NCBI GenBank assembly: GCA_028689995.1
Contig: JAQVCB010000014.1
Span: 1-39,514, forward strand
Direction: 5' to 3'
From: Candidatus Gastranaerophilales bacterium
GTDB taxonomy: Bacteria; Cyanobacteriota; Vampirovibrionia; Gastranaerophilales; UBA9579
Length of the DNA stretch: 39,514 nt
A model generated the notes under the pieces. It worked only from the letters and a program-made list of their open reading frames with translations, did not search any database and was not told where the DNA came from. Shown here piece after piece: positions 15,430 through 23,754 of this stretch; within the stretch, counting starts at the first letter, position 1, and every line of letters starts with the position of its first letter. The position numbers were made by a program, and so were the translations under genes.

Positions 15430-16188
15430 GTGGCTAATGTATTAATTGTTGATGACTCTAGTTTTGCCAGATTAACTATTAGAAAGTATTTGGAAGAAGC
15501 AGGTCATACTGTTGTCGGAGAAGCTGGTAATGGTGAGATTGGGCTTGAATTGTATAAACAACTTTCTCCGGATTTAACTACTATGGATATGTTAATGCCT
15601 GTTTGTGACGGCATTACTTCTTTAAAAAATATTTTAAAGTATGATCCGAAAGCTAAAGTTGTTGTTTGCACTGAAATAGGACAGCAAAATATTGTTATAA
15701 AATCGATACAACACGGGGCAAAGAATTTTTCTGTTAAACCAATTAATAAGGAAAATTTTATAAGCATGATTGAAAACATATTAAGCGATAAAAGTGTTCA
15801 ATCTAAGAAAAAAAGGCCTGAGTTGGATGAAAAAATGATTACAAAACAATTATCATTTGATAACATTTTAATCAAAAATCCTGATGATACTTATTCTCTT
15901 GCATTAAAAGATGCTTCATTAAAACATGTTGGTTTTTTACAAAATGATATTTTAATAATTGACAGGCTTATCGACCCCAATATTGGTGATATGGTTCTTG
16001 TTTCATTAAATAAAAACTTTGTAATCGGCTGTTATAAAAAGACTAGTGAGAACGATATTGAAATAGAACCTGCTAGTAATGCAGAAAATATTATAAAAGA
16101 AACTGTTAATACTAGTAATGATAAATATATCATTTTAGAATCTGCTAATAATGATAAGTATAAAATTATATGTGACAAGAATATTTAG
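15430..16188 (+). CDS. Receiver-S24 fusion response regulator, copy 3, frameshifted at its 3' end
   Basis: Third paralogue, GTG start, 252 residues as read. The receiver is intact (D8-D9, D53, TEIGQQN, FSVKP). The S24-like part has KDASLKHVGFLQNDILIID, with serine kept, and GDMVLVSLNKNFVIGCYKK, with isoleucine at the lysine position. It carries about 25 extra residues after IEIEPAS that look like a partial repeat of the following strand (IILESANNDKYKII). The frame stops at a TAG (16186-16188) after CDKNI. Copy 2 reads AAGGAATATATAGTTGGA where copy 3 reads AAGAATATTTAGTTGGA: loss of one G. In the other frame the expected ending VGVITGSVRKLRN continues to a TGA at 16227-16229. Loss of the last beta strand probably weakens this copy, unless it is a sequencing error. 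Confidence 0.78.
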   Translation: MANVLIVDDSSFARLTIRKYLEEAGHTVVGEAGNGEIGLELYKQLSPDLTTMDMLMPVCDGITSLKNILKYDPKAKVVVCTEIGQQNIVIKSIQHGAKNFSVKPINKENFISMIENILSDKSVQSKKKRPELDEKMITKQLSFDNILIKNPDDTYSLALKDASLKHVGFLQNDILIIDRLIDPNIGDMVLVSLNKNFVIGCYKKTSENDIEIEPASNAENIIKETVNTSNDKYIILESANNDKYKIICDKNI

Positions 16189-16485
16189 TTGGAGTAATAA
16201 CAGGATCTGTTAGAAAACTAAGAAACTGAAAATTATTGTATTAATAGCCTGAGACCGCTGTATAACTATAAATTTTTTTAAAAAGTTGAAATTTATGGTC
16301 GACTCTTGTAAAAGCAATGCGAAGCGGGAGTGAAGAAAAGTCAAATGGCTGTGGTTAACAGGCAGTGACGGCTTTTAGTAACTTATTCCAATTTTAAGCC
16401 CTGCAGAGCAAGCGAAGCAGGAGCGTTAAAAGTGAAACGATGAGTTTTACTTTTAAAAACTCATTCAGGGCTTTGCCCAGTCTTA

Positions 16486-16536
16486 GTGGCTGTATGCTGG
16501 ATATGAAAAAAATGATATTTTGGTAGTTATGCATCA
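16486..16536 (+). repeat. Short dispersed intergenic motif, copy B
   Basis: GTGGCTGTATGCTGGATATG followed by TATGCATCA is the partner of the motif at 12541-12589. The two conserved ends have the same spacing in both copies, and both copies are in the same orientation. Confidence 0.4.
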
Positions 16537-16565
16537 GTCTTAACCTGTTAACAGTCTCCAAATAT

Positions 16566-16597
16566 AAAAACTATTCTAACTAAGTAGAATAGTTTTT
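16566..16597. terminator. Bidirectional intrinsic terminator
   Basis: AAAAACTATTCTA (16566-16578) pairs with TAGAATAGTTTTT (16585-16597) around a six-base loop. A T-rich tail follows on the plus strand, and A-runs give T-runs on the minus strand. It sits between the regulator cluster and the convergent chemoreceptor. Confidence 0.8.
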
Positions 16598-16625
16598 AAT
16601 TAATTTTTTTTAAACTGTAATGAAT

Positions 16626-17483
16626 CTATTTTTTACTGCTTTTCAATAAGTTATCAGCAAGCATATCAATGTTTTTTGAAAATTCACCAATAGCCTTAGT
16701 CATATTTAAAGTTTTATTAATTAACTCCGTCATAGAATTATTGCTAGTATTTATTTCAACAATTTTTTCTGCAACAGTATTACTATTTGAATGAACTTGT
16801 TTAATAATAGGTTCTATTTTCTTAACTGAATCACCGGTATTTATTGACAGCTTACGAATTTCATCCGATACAACCTTAAATCCTGCTCCTTCAGCCCCAG
16901 CTCTTGTTGCTTCAATGGCAGCATTAATACCTAATAGATTAGTTTTATAAGCAATATTTTTAATCAAATTTAGCATATCGTTTGTTTCTTGAACTTGTTC
17001 TTTTGATTTTTCCGTTGTTTGTTTAAGATTATTAGTTACATTACTAATATATTCTGACTGATTCTTTAATGAATCAATATATTGAACCAGAACACCCATA
17101 TTATTTGAAATTTCATCAGCAATATCTTTAAATTGAAGTCTGCTTCGTTGCATTTCTGCGGATTCAGATATACATATTGCGCCAATTATTTCTTTTTTTG
17201 AATTATAAATAGGAGCCGCCATTATTGAACAAGGAAATCCAAATACTTTAGCCTCAGTTATAGAAACTATAGTTTTTTTAGCTCTAAAGCACTGTTCAAC
17301 AACTCCACCTGATATAAATGGATCACCGGGTTTTATTTTATGATCAATATCTTTTCCCGCCTTATAATAAACATAATTTTCCAGATTAGCCACACATATT
17401 GCGACATCACCAACAAAAAAATCTTTTAGAACCGGCATTAATAAAGTAGCTATTTCAATAATGGATTTGTTATCGTTTAACAT
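16626..17483 (-). CDS. Soluble methyl-accepting-type chemoreceptor with GAF-like sensor
   Basis: A 285-residue protein with no membrane segment. The N-terminal 130 residues look like a GAF-type sensor (VVEQCFRAKKTIVSI, then CSIMAAPIYNSKKEIIGAICIS). From about residue 135 a coiled coil leads into a short chemoreceptor signalling hairpin: IKNIAYKTNLLGINAAIEA, then TRAGAEGAGFKVVSDEIRKL. This is the kinase-contact tip, but it differs from the common form (usually [21 protein letters not shown] and [13 protein letters not shown]). Such short cytoplasmic receptors occur in Firmicutes and other groups. The RBS is GTGGGGAT just before the ATG. It is divergent from the membrane chemoreceptor next door and convergent with the regulator genes, so it is a plausible sensor for the same pathway. 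Confidence 0.82.
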   Translation of the reverse strand: MLNDNKSIIEIATLLMPVLKDFFVGDVAICVANLENYVYYKAGKDIDHKIKPGDPFISGGVVEQCFRAKKTIVSITEAKVFGFPCSIMAAPIYNSKKEIIGAICISESAEMQRSRLQFKDIADEISNNMGVLVQYIDSLKNQSEYISNVTNNLKQTTEKSKEQVQETNDMLNLIKNIAYKTNLLGINAAIEATRAGAEGAGFKVVSDEIRKLSINTGDSVKKIEPIIKQVHSNSNTVAEKIVEINTSNNSMTELINKTLNMTKAIGEFSKNIDMLADNLLKSSKK

Positions 17484-17523
17484 AATATCCCCACTTTTTG
17501 ATCAATCCAACATATTTAAGTGT

Positions 17524-17553
17524 ACTATAAACATATTTTCATTATTAATTCAA
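17524..17553 (-). promoter_or_regulatory. Candidate promoter for the soluble chemoreceptor
   Basis: On the minus strand TTGAAT (17553-17548) and TATAGT (17529-17524) are 18 bases apart, placing the transcript start about 35 bases before the ATG. Confidence 0.45.
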
Positions 17554-17871
17554 TATAATTTTTAAAAATTTTTTATGATTAATTACAGTTAAATGCTAGT
17601 ATAGTTTAGCTCAATGATTATAAGTACAAAAAATGTGAGCTTAAAATACTTTTAAATTATGTTTCTAATGAAATAATTAATATCTATTGTTAATATATGT
17701 AACAGAGGATTTATTTGAAGATTAGCTGTATTTGAGTGTAATCTCCATTTCATAATAAAGAATTAAATGCAGCTATATTATTTCTATTTAATAATAAACA
17801 ATAATTCAAGAACTCACTTAAAAAAAAGTAGTGTTTTTTAAAAAGTTTTTCTTAGTAAAAATTCGAAAATA

Positions 17872-17880
17872 TGGTATTAT
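17872..17880 (+). promoter_or_regulatory. Candidate extended -10 promoter for the membrane chemoreceptor
   Basis: TGGTATTAT has the TGn extension plus TATTAT; no strong -35 is visible. Transcription would begin near 17887, about 77 bases before the preferred start codon. Confidence 0.4.
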
Positions 17881-17963
17881 TGTTCTAAATTATTCTTTTG
17901 ATTAAAGGTTTTATTTAAGATAAGTAGAAGAAGTTTATGAGTTTTGCTATGAAAGGATCGATT

Positions 17964-20078
17964 ATGAAGTTTACAAAAAATTTGAAAATCAGGTACAAAA
18001 TTTTACTAATTGGAATTATTACGATATTAGCTGTATTAATTCCAATAGTAATAGCTTCTTTTAACAGTGGGATGCATCTATCGCAAATTAGTGCAATAAA
18101 TGCAGCAAAATCAAATTACAGAGTTTTAGAGTCACTTTTAAAAGAACAATCATTCAAACTGACCGAAAGTACAGATTTAATTGCTAATGAAGATGCATCA
18201 AAAAATGCAATAATTAGTGGTAACTCTGCTGTTCTTCAGAATGTAGCCATACCAAAAGCAGTTAACGATCAAACTGATATTTTAATTATCACTGATAAAA
18301 ATGGTAAAATTCTGGCAGACAAGAATAATCCAAGTAGAAAAGGAGAGAGTTTATCTTCTTTTAAAGATCTTATAGATAATGCTTCCAGTACAAAAAAATC
18401 TGTTACATCGATTGAAGTTTTCTATAAACAGGATTTACTTAAAGAAAGTCAGGCTTTATTTAATAAAGTTAAAATGACAAGAAAACCAACAGCTGGCATG
18501 AAAGAAAACTTTGTAAATAAAACTGAAGAAGAAGATGCACTTGTAAATGTTGTTGTTAACCCTGTAAATGTAAATAACAACATAATAGGGTATGTTATTG
18601 CTGCGAATATTTTTAACAGAAACGCTGACTTTGTAGATAAAGTCAAAGGAAATGATGAGGGAATTGCTGTTACCATATTTAAAGATGATCTCAGGATATC
18701 AACAACTGTTCAAAAAGCTGGTAAAAGAGCTGTAGGGACATTATTATCTGAAAAAGTAGTAGATAAGGTTCTTATTGGTAATAGTAGTTTTGAAGGTGAA
18801 GCTATGGTTGTCGGAAGACCATACTTGTCATATTATGTTCCGATTAAAAATATAACCGGCAAAACTATTGGGGTAATGTTTACAGCAATGTCAAAAGAAG
18901 TTCTGTCAAACGAATTTCAGCGTACATTTGGAACAACTATAGTTATATTTTCAATAATTATTCTTGCGATAATAATTCCTTTTAATCTGTTTTTCTCAGT
19001 CGCTATTACCAAGCCGATAGAACATTTGACAATAATAAGTAAAAAACTGGGTCAAAATGATTTCAATATTGAAATGGAAACTAATGACAGTAAAGATGAA
19101 ATAGGGGAATTATATAAAGGTTTTGCTTATTTTATTGAAAATACAAGAAATTTAATTTCTAACATCGCAAAATCTTCTAAAGAAATTGCAGCTGTTGCAG
19201 ACGAAATGAGTTTATCTGCTGATCAAACGGCACAAGGTTCTCAACAGGTAGCAACGAGCGTGAGTCACTTAGCAAGAGGTTCTGAAGAACAAGCTAAGAG
19301 TGTTTCAGTAAGTTTGGATAATATTAACAATATGAACCGTGTTATACATGCTATTAACCAAAATGCTAATAATATGGTAGAAATGTCCGATTCTACAGAA
19401 GTTGAAGCACAAAAAGGATACACTGAAGCTGAAAAAGCTGCTAATAAAATTAATCAAATCAGAAAAACAGCAAGTGAAACAGCAAAAACAGCTAATGCTT
19501 TAGGAGAATTAGGATCTGAAATTGAACAAATTGTTGATCTGATTAAAGGTATTGCAAGTCAAACTAACTTACTAGCTCTTAATGCAGCTATAGAAGCAGC
19601 AAGAGCTGGAGAACATGGTAAAGGGTTTGCAGTTGTTGCAGAAGAAGTTAAAAAACTTGCAGGTCAATCAGCTGATGCTACGGATAAAATTACTACTATA
19701 GTTAAAGAAGTACAGTCAATGACTAATAACGTAGTTACAGATATGGATAAAGAAGTAAAAGAAATCGATGATGGTGTTGTAACAATAGAAAATATTGGAA
19801 TAGCATTAAAAGATATTTTAAAAGTAGCCCAAACAGTTAGCAAACAGGCTGAAGAAGTATCATCCATCTCCGATAATCTTGCAAAAAGTTCTGAAGATAT
19901 CGTTGGCAAGATGGAAGATATATCTTCTATAACAGAAGAAACAGCTGCACAAGCAGAAGAAATCTCAAGTATTACTCAAGAGCAGACAGCAAGTCTTGAG
20001 GAAATAAGTGCAGGTGCTCAAACATTCTCTAAAGTTGCTGAAACACTTATTAAACAGGTTAATACATTCAAAATTTAA
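17964..20078 (+). CDS. Membrane methyl-accepting chemotaxis protein (Cache-type sensor, HAMP, signalling domain)
   Basis: A classical chemoreceptor of 704 residues. I chose the ATG at 17964 because AAAGGA lies six bases upstream; an in-frame ATG at 17937 would add nine residues. A first membrane helix (about 12-34) precedes an extracytoplasmic sensor of about 285 residues. Its second half ([19 protein letters not shown], then [10 protein letters not shown] and GKTIGVMF) resembles the Cache_3/Cache_2 type. A second helix lies at about 323-346, then HAMP and a long coiled-coil signalling domain with the canonical tip [20 protein letters not shown] and [13 protein letters not shown]. Glu/Gln-rich segments offer methylation sites. 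The ligand is unknown. No CheA, CheW, CheR or CheB gene is in the window, so the core kinase must lie elsewhere. Confidence 0.93.
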   Translation: MKFTKNLKIRYKILLIGIITILAVLIPIVIASFNSGMHLSQISAINAAKSNYRVLESLLKEQSFKLTESTDLIANEDASKNAIISGNSAVLQNVAIPKAVNDQTDILIITDKNGKILADKNNPSRKGESLSSFKDLIDNASSTKKSVTSIEVFYKQDLLKESQALFNKVKMTRKPTAGMKENFVNKTEEEDALVNVVVNPVNVNNNIIGYVIAANIFNRNADFVDKVKGNDEGIAVTIFKDDLRISTTVQKAGKRAVGTLLSEKVVDKVLIGNSSFEGEAMVVGRPYLSYYVPIKNITGKTIGVMFTAMSKEVLSNEFQRTFGTTIVIFSIIILAIIIPFNLFFSVAITKPIEHLTIISKKLGQNDFNIEMETNDSKDEIGELYKGFAYFIENTRNLISNIAKSSKEIAAVADEMSLSADQTAQGSQQVATSVSHLARGSEEQAKSVSVSLDNINNMNRVIHAINQNANNMVEMSDSTEVEAQKGYTEAEKAANKINQIRKTASETAKTANALGELGSEIEQIVDLIKGIASQTNLLALNAAIEAARAGEHGKGFAVVAEEVKKLAGQSADATDKITTIVKEVQSMTNNVVTDMDKEVKEIDDGVVTIENIGIALKDILKVAQTVSKQAEEVSSISDNLAKSSEDIVGKMEDISSITEETAAQAEEISSITQEQTASLEEISAGAQTFSKVAETLIKQVNTFKI

Positions 20079-20107
20079 GGATTATAAATACATAAGAATC
20101 CAAAGTT

Positions 20108-20138
20108 AAAAAAGATGGGACATAGTCCCATCTTTTTT
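20108..20138. terminator. Bidirectional intrinsic terminator
   Basis: AAAAAAGATGGGAC (20108-20121) pairs perfectly with GTCCCATCTTTTTT (20125-20138) around a three-base loop. Both strands end in a T-run. It separates the convergent chemoreceptor and nnr genes, and the nnr stop codon overlaps its edge. Confidence 0.92.
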
Positions 20139-21693
20139 AGTAGATTTCTTTTATTGCTTTTGGAATATAATCAATTAACTTTGTTGCAGTCAGACTATAT
20201 TCTGTAAGATCTTTTACTGCTAAATCAGCGGCCAGTCCATGGAAGTATGCTCCCAATATGGCAGCATCTGTCAAGTCACAACTCTGTGCTGCAAAACCTG
20301 CAATCATACCGGAAAGCACATCACCTGTTCCAGCTTTGGCCAGTCCAGAATTTCCTGTCGGATTAATATAAATAGAACCATCAGGTTCTGCAATTATTGT
20401 TTTTACGCCTTTTAAAACCACTATTGTATTAAATTGTTCAGCAGCTTGTCTTGCAGATTTTATTCTATCTTTTTGTATATCTTCAACAGAAATATTCAAA
20501 AGTCTTGAAAGTTCCATCGGATGAGGAGTTATTATCGAATTTACGGGTAAAGCAAACCTTTCCATTTTTGAAAAGCAATTCAGTGCATCAGCATCAAATA
20601 TTGCAGTTAGTCCCCTGTCCGTCAGTTCCTGTGTAAATTCTGCTATAAAATCAATTGTGGAAGGATCAGTTCCTATTCCGGGACCAATTAAAAATACATT
20701 ACATTTTTGGCTTTTATCAAGTGCTATGGAAATAGATTCTTGTGAAATTGATATATTCTGTGTTTCTTTTAGCGGAACATAAACGATTTCAGGTGTCATT
20801 GAAGCGAATATCGGTACCAAGCTCTCTGGAGTTGCAAGGACAGAATATCCTGCACCAACAACAAGTGACGAATAAGCGCTCATATAAGCTGCACCAATTA
20901 AACAACCGCTGCCTGCTATATTAAATACGCTTCCAAATGTTCCTTTATTGCTGTCTTCAGGTCTGTAAGGAAGTGATATACCTGCATAGTGTGAAGTGAT
21001 CAGGTTTATATTATGTTCCTCTTCTTCTTCAAGAAAATCAGGAATACTGATATCGCTGACTATAATTTCTCCAGAGTGATCAGAGCCAGGGTATAAAATT
21101 GATCCTAACTTAGGAGCGAAGAACGTTATCGTATAATCAGCAACAACAGCACAACCCATAACTTGACCAGTGGTGGCATTTATTCCTGAAGGCACATCAA
21201 CTGAAATAATATAACCTTCTGAATACTCGTTTATTGATGCAATAATGTCTTTTACCTGTCCTTTAATTTCAGATTTGAGTCCCGTTCCAATTATTGCATC
21301 AATAACGATATCCGATTCAATAAGCATATTTTGCAGTAATTCAAGATCCATTTCTTCATAGTAATTAATTTCAGCAAAACTTTTTAGAATATTATGATTA
21401 GTCAGAGCATCTCCTGACAGATCGGATTCTTCATGCAAAGAAACAACAGTAGCCTGAATGTTATTTTGAACAAGATGTCTTGCTGCAACGAATCCATCTC
21501 CGCCGTTATTTCCTTTTCCGCAAATTACAAGCACACCCGGATTTTCTATTTTTATTTCATCTATAATTTCAAGTGTTTGTTCACAGACAGCTCTGCCTGC
21601 ATTCTCCATTAAAATTAATCCGGGTATTTTAAGGTCTTCTATGGCTTTTTTATCAATATTTCTCATTTGTTCGCCGGTTAAAACTTTTATCAT
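20137..21693 (-). CDS. nnr: Bifunctional NAD(P)H-hydrate epimerase / ADP-dependent dehydratase
   Basis: This 518-residue enzyme repairs hydrated NADH and NADPH. The N-terminal YjeF_N epimerase half shows LMENAGRAV, CGKGNNGGDGFVAARHL (59-73) and SVDVPSGINATTG. The C-terminal YjeF_C half, a ribokinase-like ADP-dependent dehydratase, shows IGPGIGTD, DADALN, ITPHPMELSRLL, VVLKG and the signature NSGLAKAGTGDVLSGMIAGF (AGTGD 454-458). The fused order and length are those of the E. coli YjeF/Nnr type. AGAGGTCAGGA lies directly before the ATG. The reading frame ends inside a bidirectional terminator shared with the convergent chemoreceptor. It looks like a stand-alone housekeeping gene. Confidence 0.95.
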   Translation of the reverse strand: MIKVLTGEQMRNIDKKAIEDLKIPGLILMENAGRAVCEQTLEIIDEIKIENPGVLVICGKGNNGGDGFVAARHLVQNNIQATVVSLHEESDLSGDALTNHNILKSFAEINYYEEMDLELLQNMLIESDIVIDAIIGTGLKSEIKGQVKDIIASINEYSEGYIISVDVPSGINATTGQVMGCAVVADYTITFFAPKLGSILYPGSDHSGEIIVSDISIPDFLEEEEEHNINLITSHYAGISLPYRPEDSNKGTFGSVFNIAGSGCLIGAAYMSAYSSLVVGAGYSVLATPESLVPIFASMTPEIVYVPLKETQNISISQESISIALDKSQKCNVFLIGPGIGTDPSTIDFIAEFTQELTDRGLTAIFDADALNCFSKMERFALPVNSIITPHPMELSRLLNISVEDIQKDRIKSARQAAEQFNTIVVLKGVKTIIAEPDGSIYINPTGNSGLAKAGTGDVLSGMIAGFAAQSCDLTDAAILGAYFHGLAADLAVKDLTEYSLTATKLIDYIPKAIKEIY

Positions 21694-21861
21694 AATCCTG
21701 ACCTCTTATAAGCTAAATTTTATTTATATTAAATCAAAATTATTAATAATTCATTATTAATATGAATAAGATTGGTAAAGACTGCCCATCTTACTATTGC
21801 TAAAGAGATAACATCAATAAATTATATATTTATCTAATATTTTTTGGGAGTAGAGGATTTA

Positions 21862-22575
21862 ATGTCATTAAAAAAAAGATTTCAAAAATATATTTCTTAT
21901 AAAATATCCGCTTATAACCGTCAGAGAAAATGGAAGTTGTTTCTGGAATTTATAAATCCAAAGGAAAAAGATACCATTCTGGATGTGGGATTTATGATAA
22001 AAGAACGTTTTGATGTAGATAATTATCTGGAAAGAAATTATCCTTATCCTGAAAATATAACAGCACTTGGTGTAGAAGATGCAGGTGAGTTTGAAATCAA
22101 ATATCCTCAAATAAAGGCTGTAAAATATGACGGTAAAATCTTTCCATTTTCTGATAAATCATTTGACATCTGCTGGTCAAACGCAGTTATAGAACATGTT
22201 GGAGATAGAGAAAGACAAATTTTATTTTTAAAGGAAATCAACAGAGTTGCTAAAATTGCATATATTACTACTCCAAACAAGTATTTTCCGGTCGAAGTCC
22301 ATACACTAACACCCTTAATGCATATGCTGCCAAAAAACTTGTTTGATAAATACCTGACTCTAACCAATAGAAAGTGGGCTACCGGTGATTTTATGAATAT
22401 ACTTTCTTTAAAAGATATTCAGGAAATTGCTAAAGCAGCCGGAATTTCGCATTGTAAAATAATTAAAAATAAATTTTTTGGCTTTAATCTGGATTTTATA
22501 ATTATTTTTGGTGATGCTTTAGCTGAGTTTTCTTGTTTGAAGAATATTCACACAGAATCATTTATCGTTAACTAA
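21862..22575 (+). CDS. Class I SAM-dependent methyltransferase (type 11-like)
   Basis: A 237-residue protein. The ATG at 21862 is preferred to the in-frame TTG at 21844 because GGGAG and AGAGGA lie just upstream of it. It shows a class I methyltransferase core: DTILDVGFMI (motif I, with only one glycine kept), then PFSDKSFDICWSNAVIEHVG, the usual post-motif II strand and helix, and FLKEINRVAKIAYITTPNKYFPVEVHT, typical of type 11/12 enzymes acting on lipids, sugars or small molecules. The substrate cannot be read from the sequence. The last eight bases overlap the end of the convergent trmL gene, and no terminator separates them. Confidence 0.8.
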   Translation: MSLKKRFQKYISYKISAYNRQRKWKLFLEFINPKEKDTILDVGFMIKERFDVDNYLERNYPYPENITALGVEDAGEFEIKYPQIKAVKYDGKIFPFSDKSFDICWSNAVIEHVGDRERQILFLKEINRVAKIAYITTPNKYFPVEVHTLTPLMHMLPKNLFDKYLTLTNRKWATGDFMNILSLKDIQEIAKAAGISHCKIIKNKFFGFNLDFIIIFGDALAEFSCLKNIHTESFIVN

Positions 22576-23041
22576 GAAAATCCGTCTGTCTTATTGCTTC
22601 ATAAAGTATAATTGCAACTGAATTTGATAAATTTAAGCTGCGTTGACCTTCTTTCATTTGAATTTTTAGACTTTTATCAGGATTATTTTCTATCAATCCT
22701 TTAGGCAATCCTTTTGTTTCACTGCCAAATACGAGAAAATCACCAGATTTAAACTTTTCTTCGGCATAAAACTTTTTTGCTTTTGTGCTTATATAATAAA
22801 ATTTTTTATCGGAAAATTTCTGTTTAAGTTCTTCCAGAGATTTATATTGCTCAATTTTTACATCTTCCCAATAATCAAGTCCTGCTCTTTTAACATATTT
22901 ATCGGTAAGATGAAATCCAAGCTGTCCTACCAGGTATAATTCGCAATCTGTGCAAGCACAAAGTCTCGCAATGTTACCTGTATTCTGAGGTATTTGCGGT
23001 TCCACCAAAACTATTCTAAAAGGTTCTTTCATATTAGTCAT
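22568..23041 (-). CDS. trmL: tRNA (cytidine(34)-2'-O)-methyltransferase TrmL
   Basis: A SPOUT-class (knotted) RNA methyltransferase of about 157 residues, the E. coli TrmL size. Family motifs in order: VLVEPQIPQNTGNIARLC, RAGLDYWEDV, FLVFGSETKGLP and LNLSNSVAIILYEA, the last two forming the knotted SAM site. TrmL methylates the wobble ribose of tRNA-Leu. I place the start at the ATG at 23041, overlapping the end of pgsA; the ATG at 23032 is an alternative, and the longer TTG-initiated reading from 23071 is less likely. Neither ATG has a clear Shine-Dalgarno, which suggests translational coupling to pgsA. Confidence 0.92.
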   Translation of the reverse strand: MTNMKEPFRIVLVEPQIPQNTGNIARLCACTDCELYLVGQLGFHLTDKYVKRAGLDYWEDVKIEQYKSLEELKQKFSDKKFYYISTKAKKFYAEEKFKSGDFLVFGSETKGLPKGLIENNPDKSLKIQMKEGQRSLNLSNSVAIILYEAIRQTDFLS

Positions 23042-23633
23042 TTTTTGAAGGGAAAAATCTTTTGCTTTCAATAATTACAGGTAAGCCTCTTACAATACAG
23101 AAGAATACAGCTATATATGCGCTAGCATAAGCAATTGAAGAAATAATATTATGATAAGGATATTCCTGCGGTACATGAGCTGCTATCAATAGGGCAAATG
23201 CAACAGCTTTAAAGAAAGCGTAAGAGAATCTGCTAAAATTTGATGCAACAATGAATTTACCAATTTTACTCTCCATCATTGTTGAACTGCCGAAAGCGGT
23301 AAATCCTTGTTCAAGAGCTACACTTCTCAGCCCGTCTGTAACAAGACCTCTTACAACTACTACAAGAGGAATCCATACAGGTAGCCAACCTAGTGCTAAA
23401 AATGCAATCCAGTAAACATTTTCAACTATTCTATCTCCAATAATATCAAGAACTGCTCCAAATTTGGAACATTCATTAAATTTTCTCGCAACATAACCAT
23501 CCAGCCCGTCCATCCATATTACAACGATGGTAAGGATGAATGCTGTCCAATATACTGTCGGATTTTTGATAAATAATATGCTTATGACAATAATTGCCAG
23601 TATTGCCCTGAATATACTAATTAAATTAGCCAT
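23034..23633 (-). CDS. pgsA: CDP-alcohol phosphatidyltransferase, likely phosphatidylglycerophosphate synthase
   Basis: A 199-residue integral membrane enzyme with the complete CDP-alcohol phosphotransferase signature DG-x2-AR-x8-G-x3-D-x3-D, read as DGYVARKFNECSKFGAVLD followed by IIGD. Several hydrophobic helices surround it. PgsA transfers phosphatidyl from CDP-diacylglycerol to glycerol-3-phosphate; close relatives (phosphatidylserine or cardiolipin synthases of this fold) cannot be fully excluded. The start at 23633 has a strong GGGAG four bases upstream, and the protein there begins MANLISIFR as the family does. The open frame continues upstream to 23750, but that part looks non-coding. 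Overlap with trmL suggests one transcript. Confidence 0.85.
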   Translation of the reverse strand: MANLISIFRAILAIIVISILFIKNPTVYWTAFILTIVVIWMDGLDGYVARKFNECSKFGAVLDIIGDRIVENVYWIAFLALGWLPVWIPLVVVVRGLVTDGLRSVALEQGFTAFGSSTMMESKIGKFIVASNFSRFSYAFFKAVAFALLIAAHVPQEYPYHNIISSIAYASAYIAVFFCIVRGLPVIIESKRFFPSKND

Positions 23634-23754
23634 CTTACTCCCTCTCAAAAGAACTATTAAGAAAATATTAACACAAAAACCCAATGTGTTTATAGGAATT
23701 TTGTAACTCATTCCAGTTTTCGACGTTTTGACACTAGCCGATAGTCTCAAAAAA

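Larger units (their letters stand above)
16189..16625. other. Intergenic region with GC-rich repeat motifs and possible structured RNA
   Basis: This stretch lies between convergent genes. The part 16300-16500 is more GC-rich than its neighbours. GCGAAGCGGGAGTG (about 16319-16332) and GCGAAGCAGGAGCG (about 16412-16425) are near-copies, and the first recurs inverted at about 1617-1635. AAGCCCTG (16396-16403) pairs with CAGGGCTT (16466-16473), enclosing two alternative hairpins: ATGAGTTTT with AAAACTCAT (16440-16464), or TTAAAAGT with ACTTTTAA (16426-16456). No convincing reading frame crosses it. It also holds repeat copy B (16486-16536). Confidence 0.5.
17484..17963. other. Divergent promoter region between the two chemoreceptors
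   Basis: No reading frame of interest was found. The stretch holds a promoter candidate for each flanking gene, listed separately, and otherwise plain AT-rich DNA. Confidence 0.5.

Noticed and set aside
23634-23750. N-terminal extension of pgsA to 23750
   Set aside because: The extension lacks a ribosome-binding site and family similarity, while the ATG at 23633 has a strong GGGAG and a typical PgsA N-terminus.
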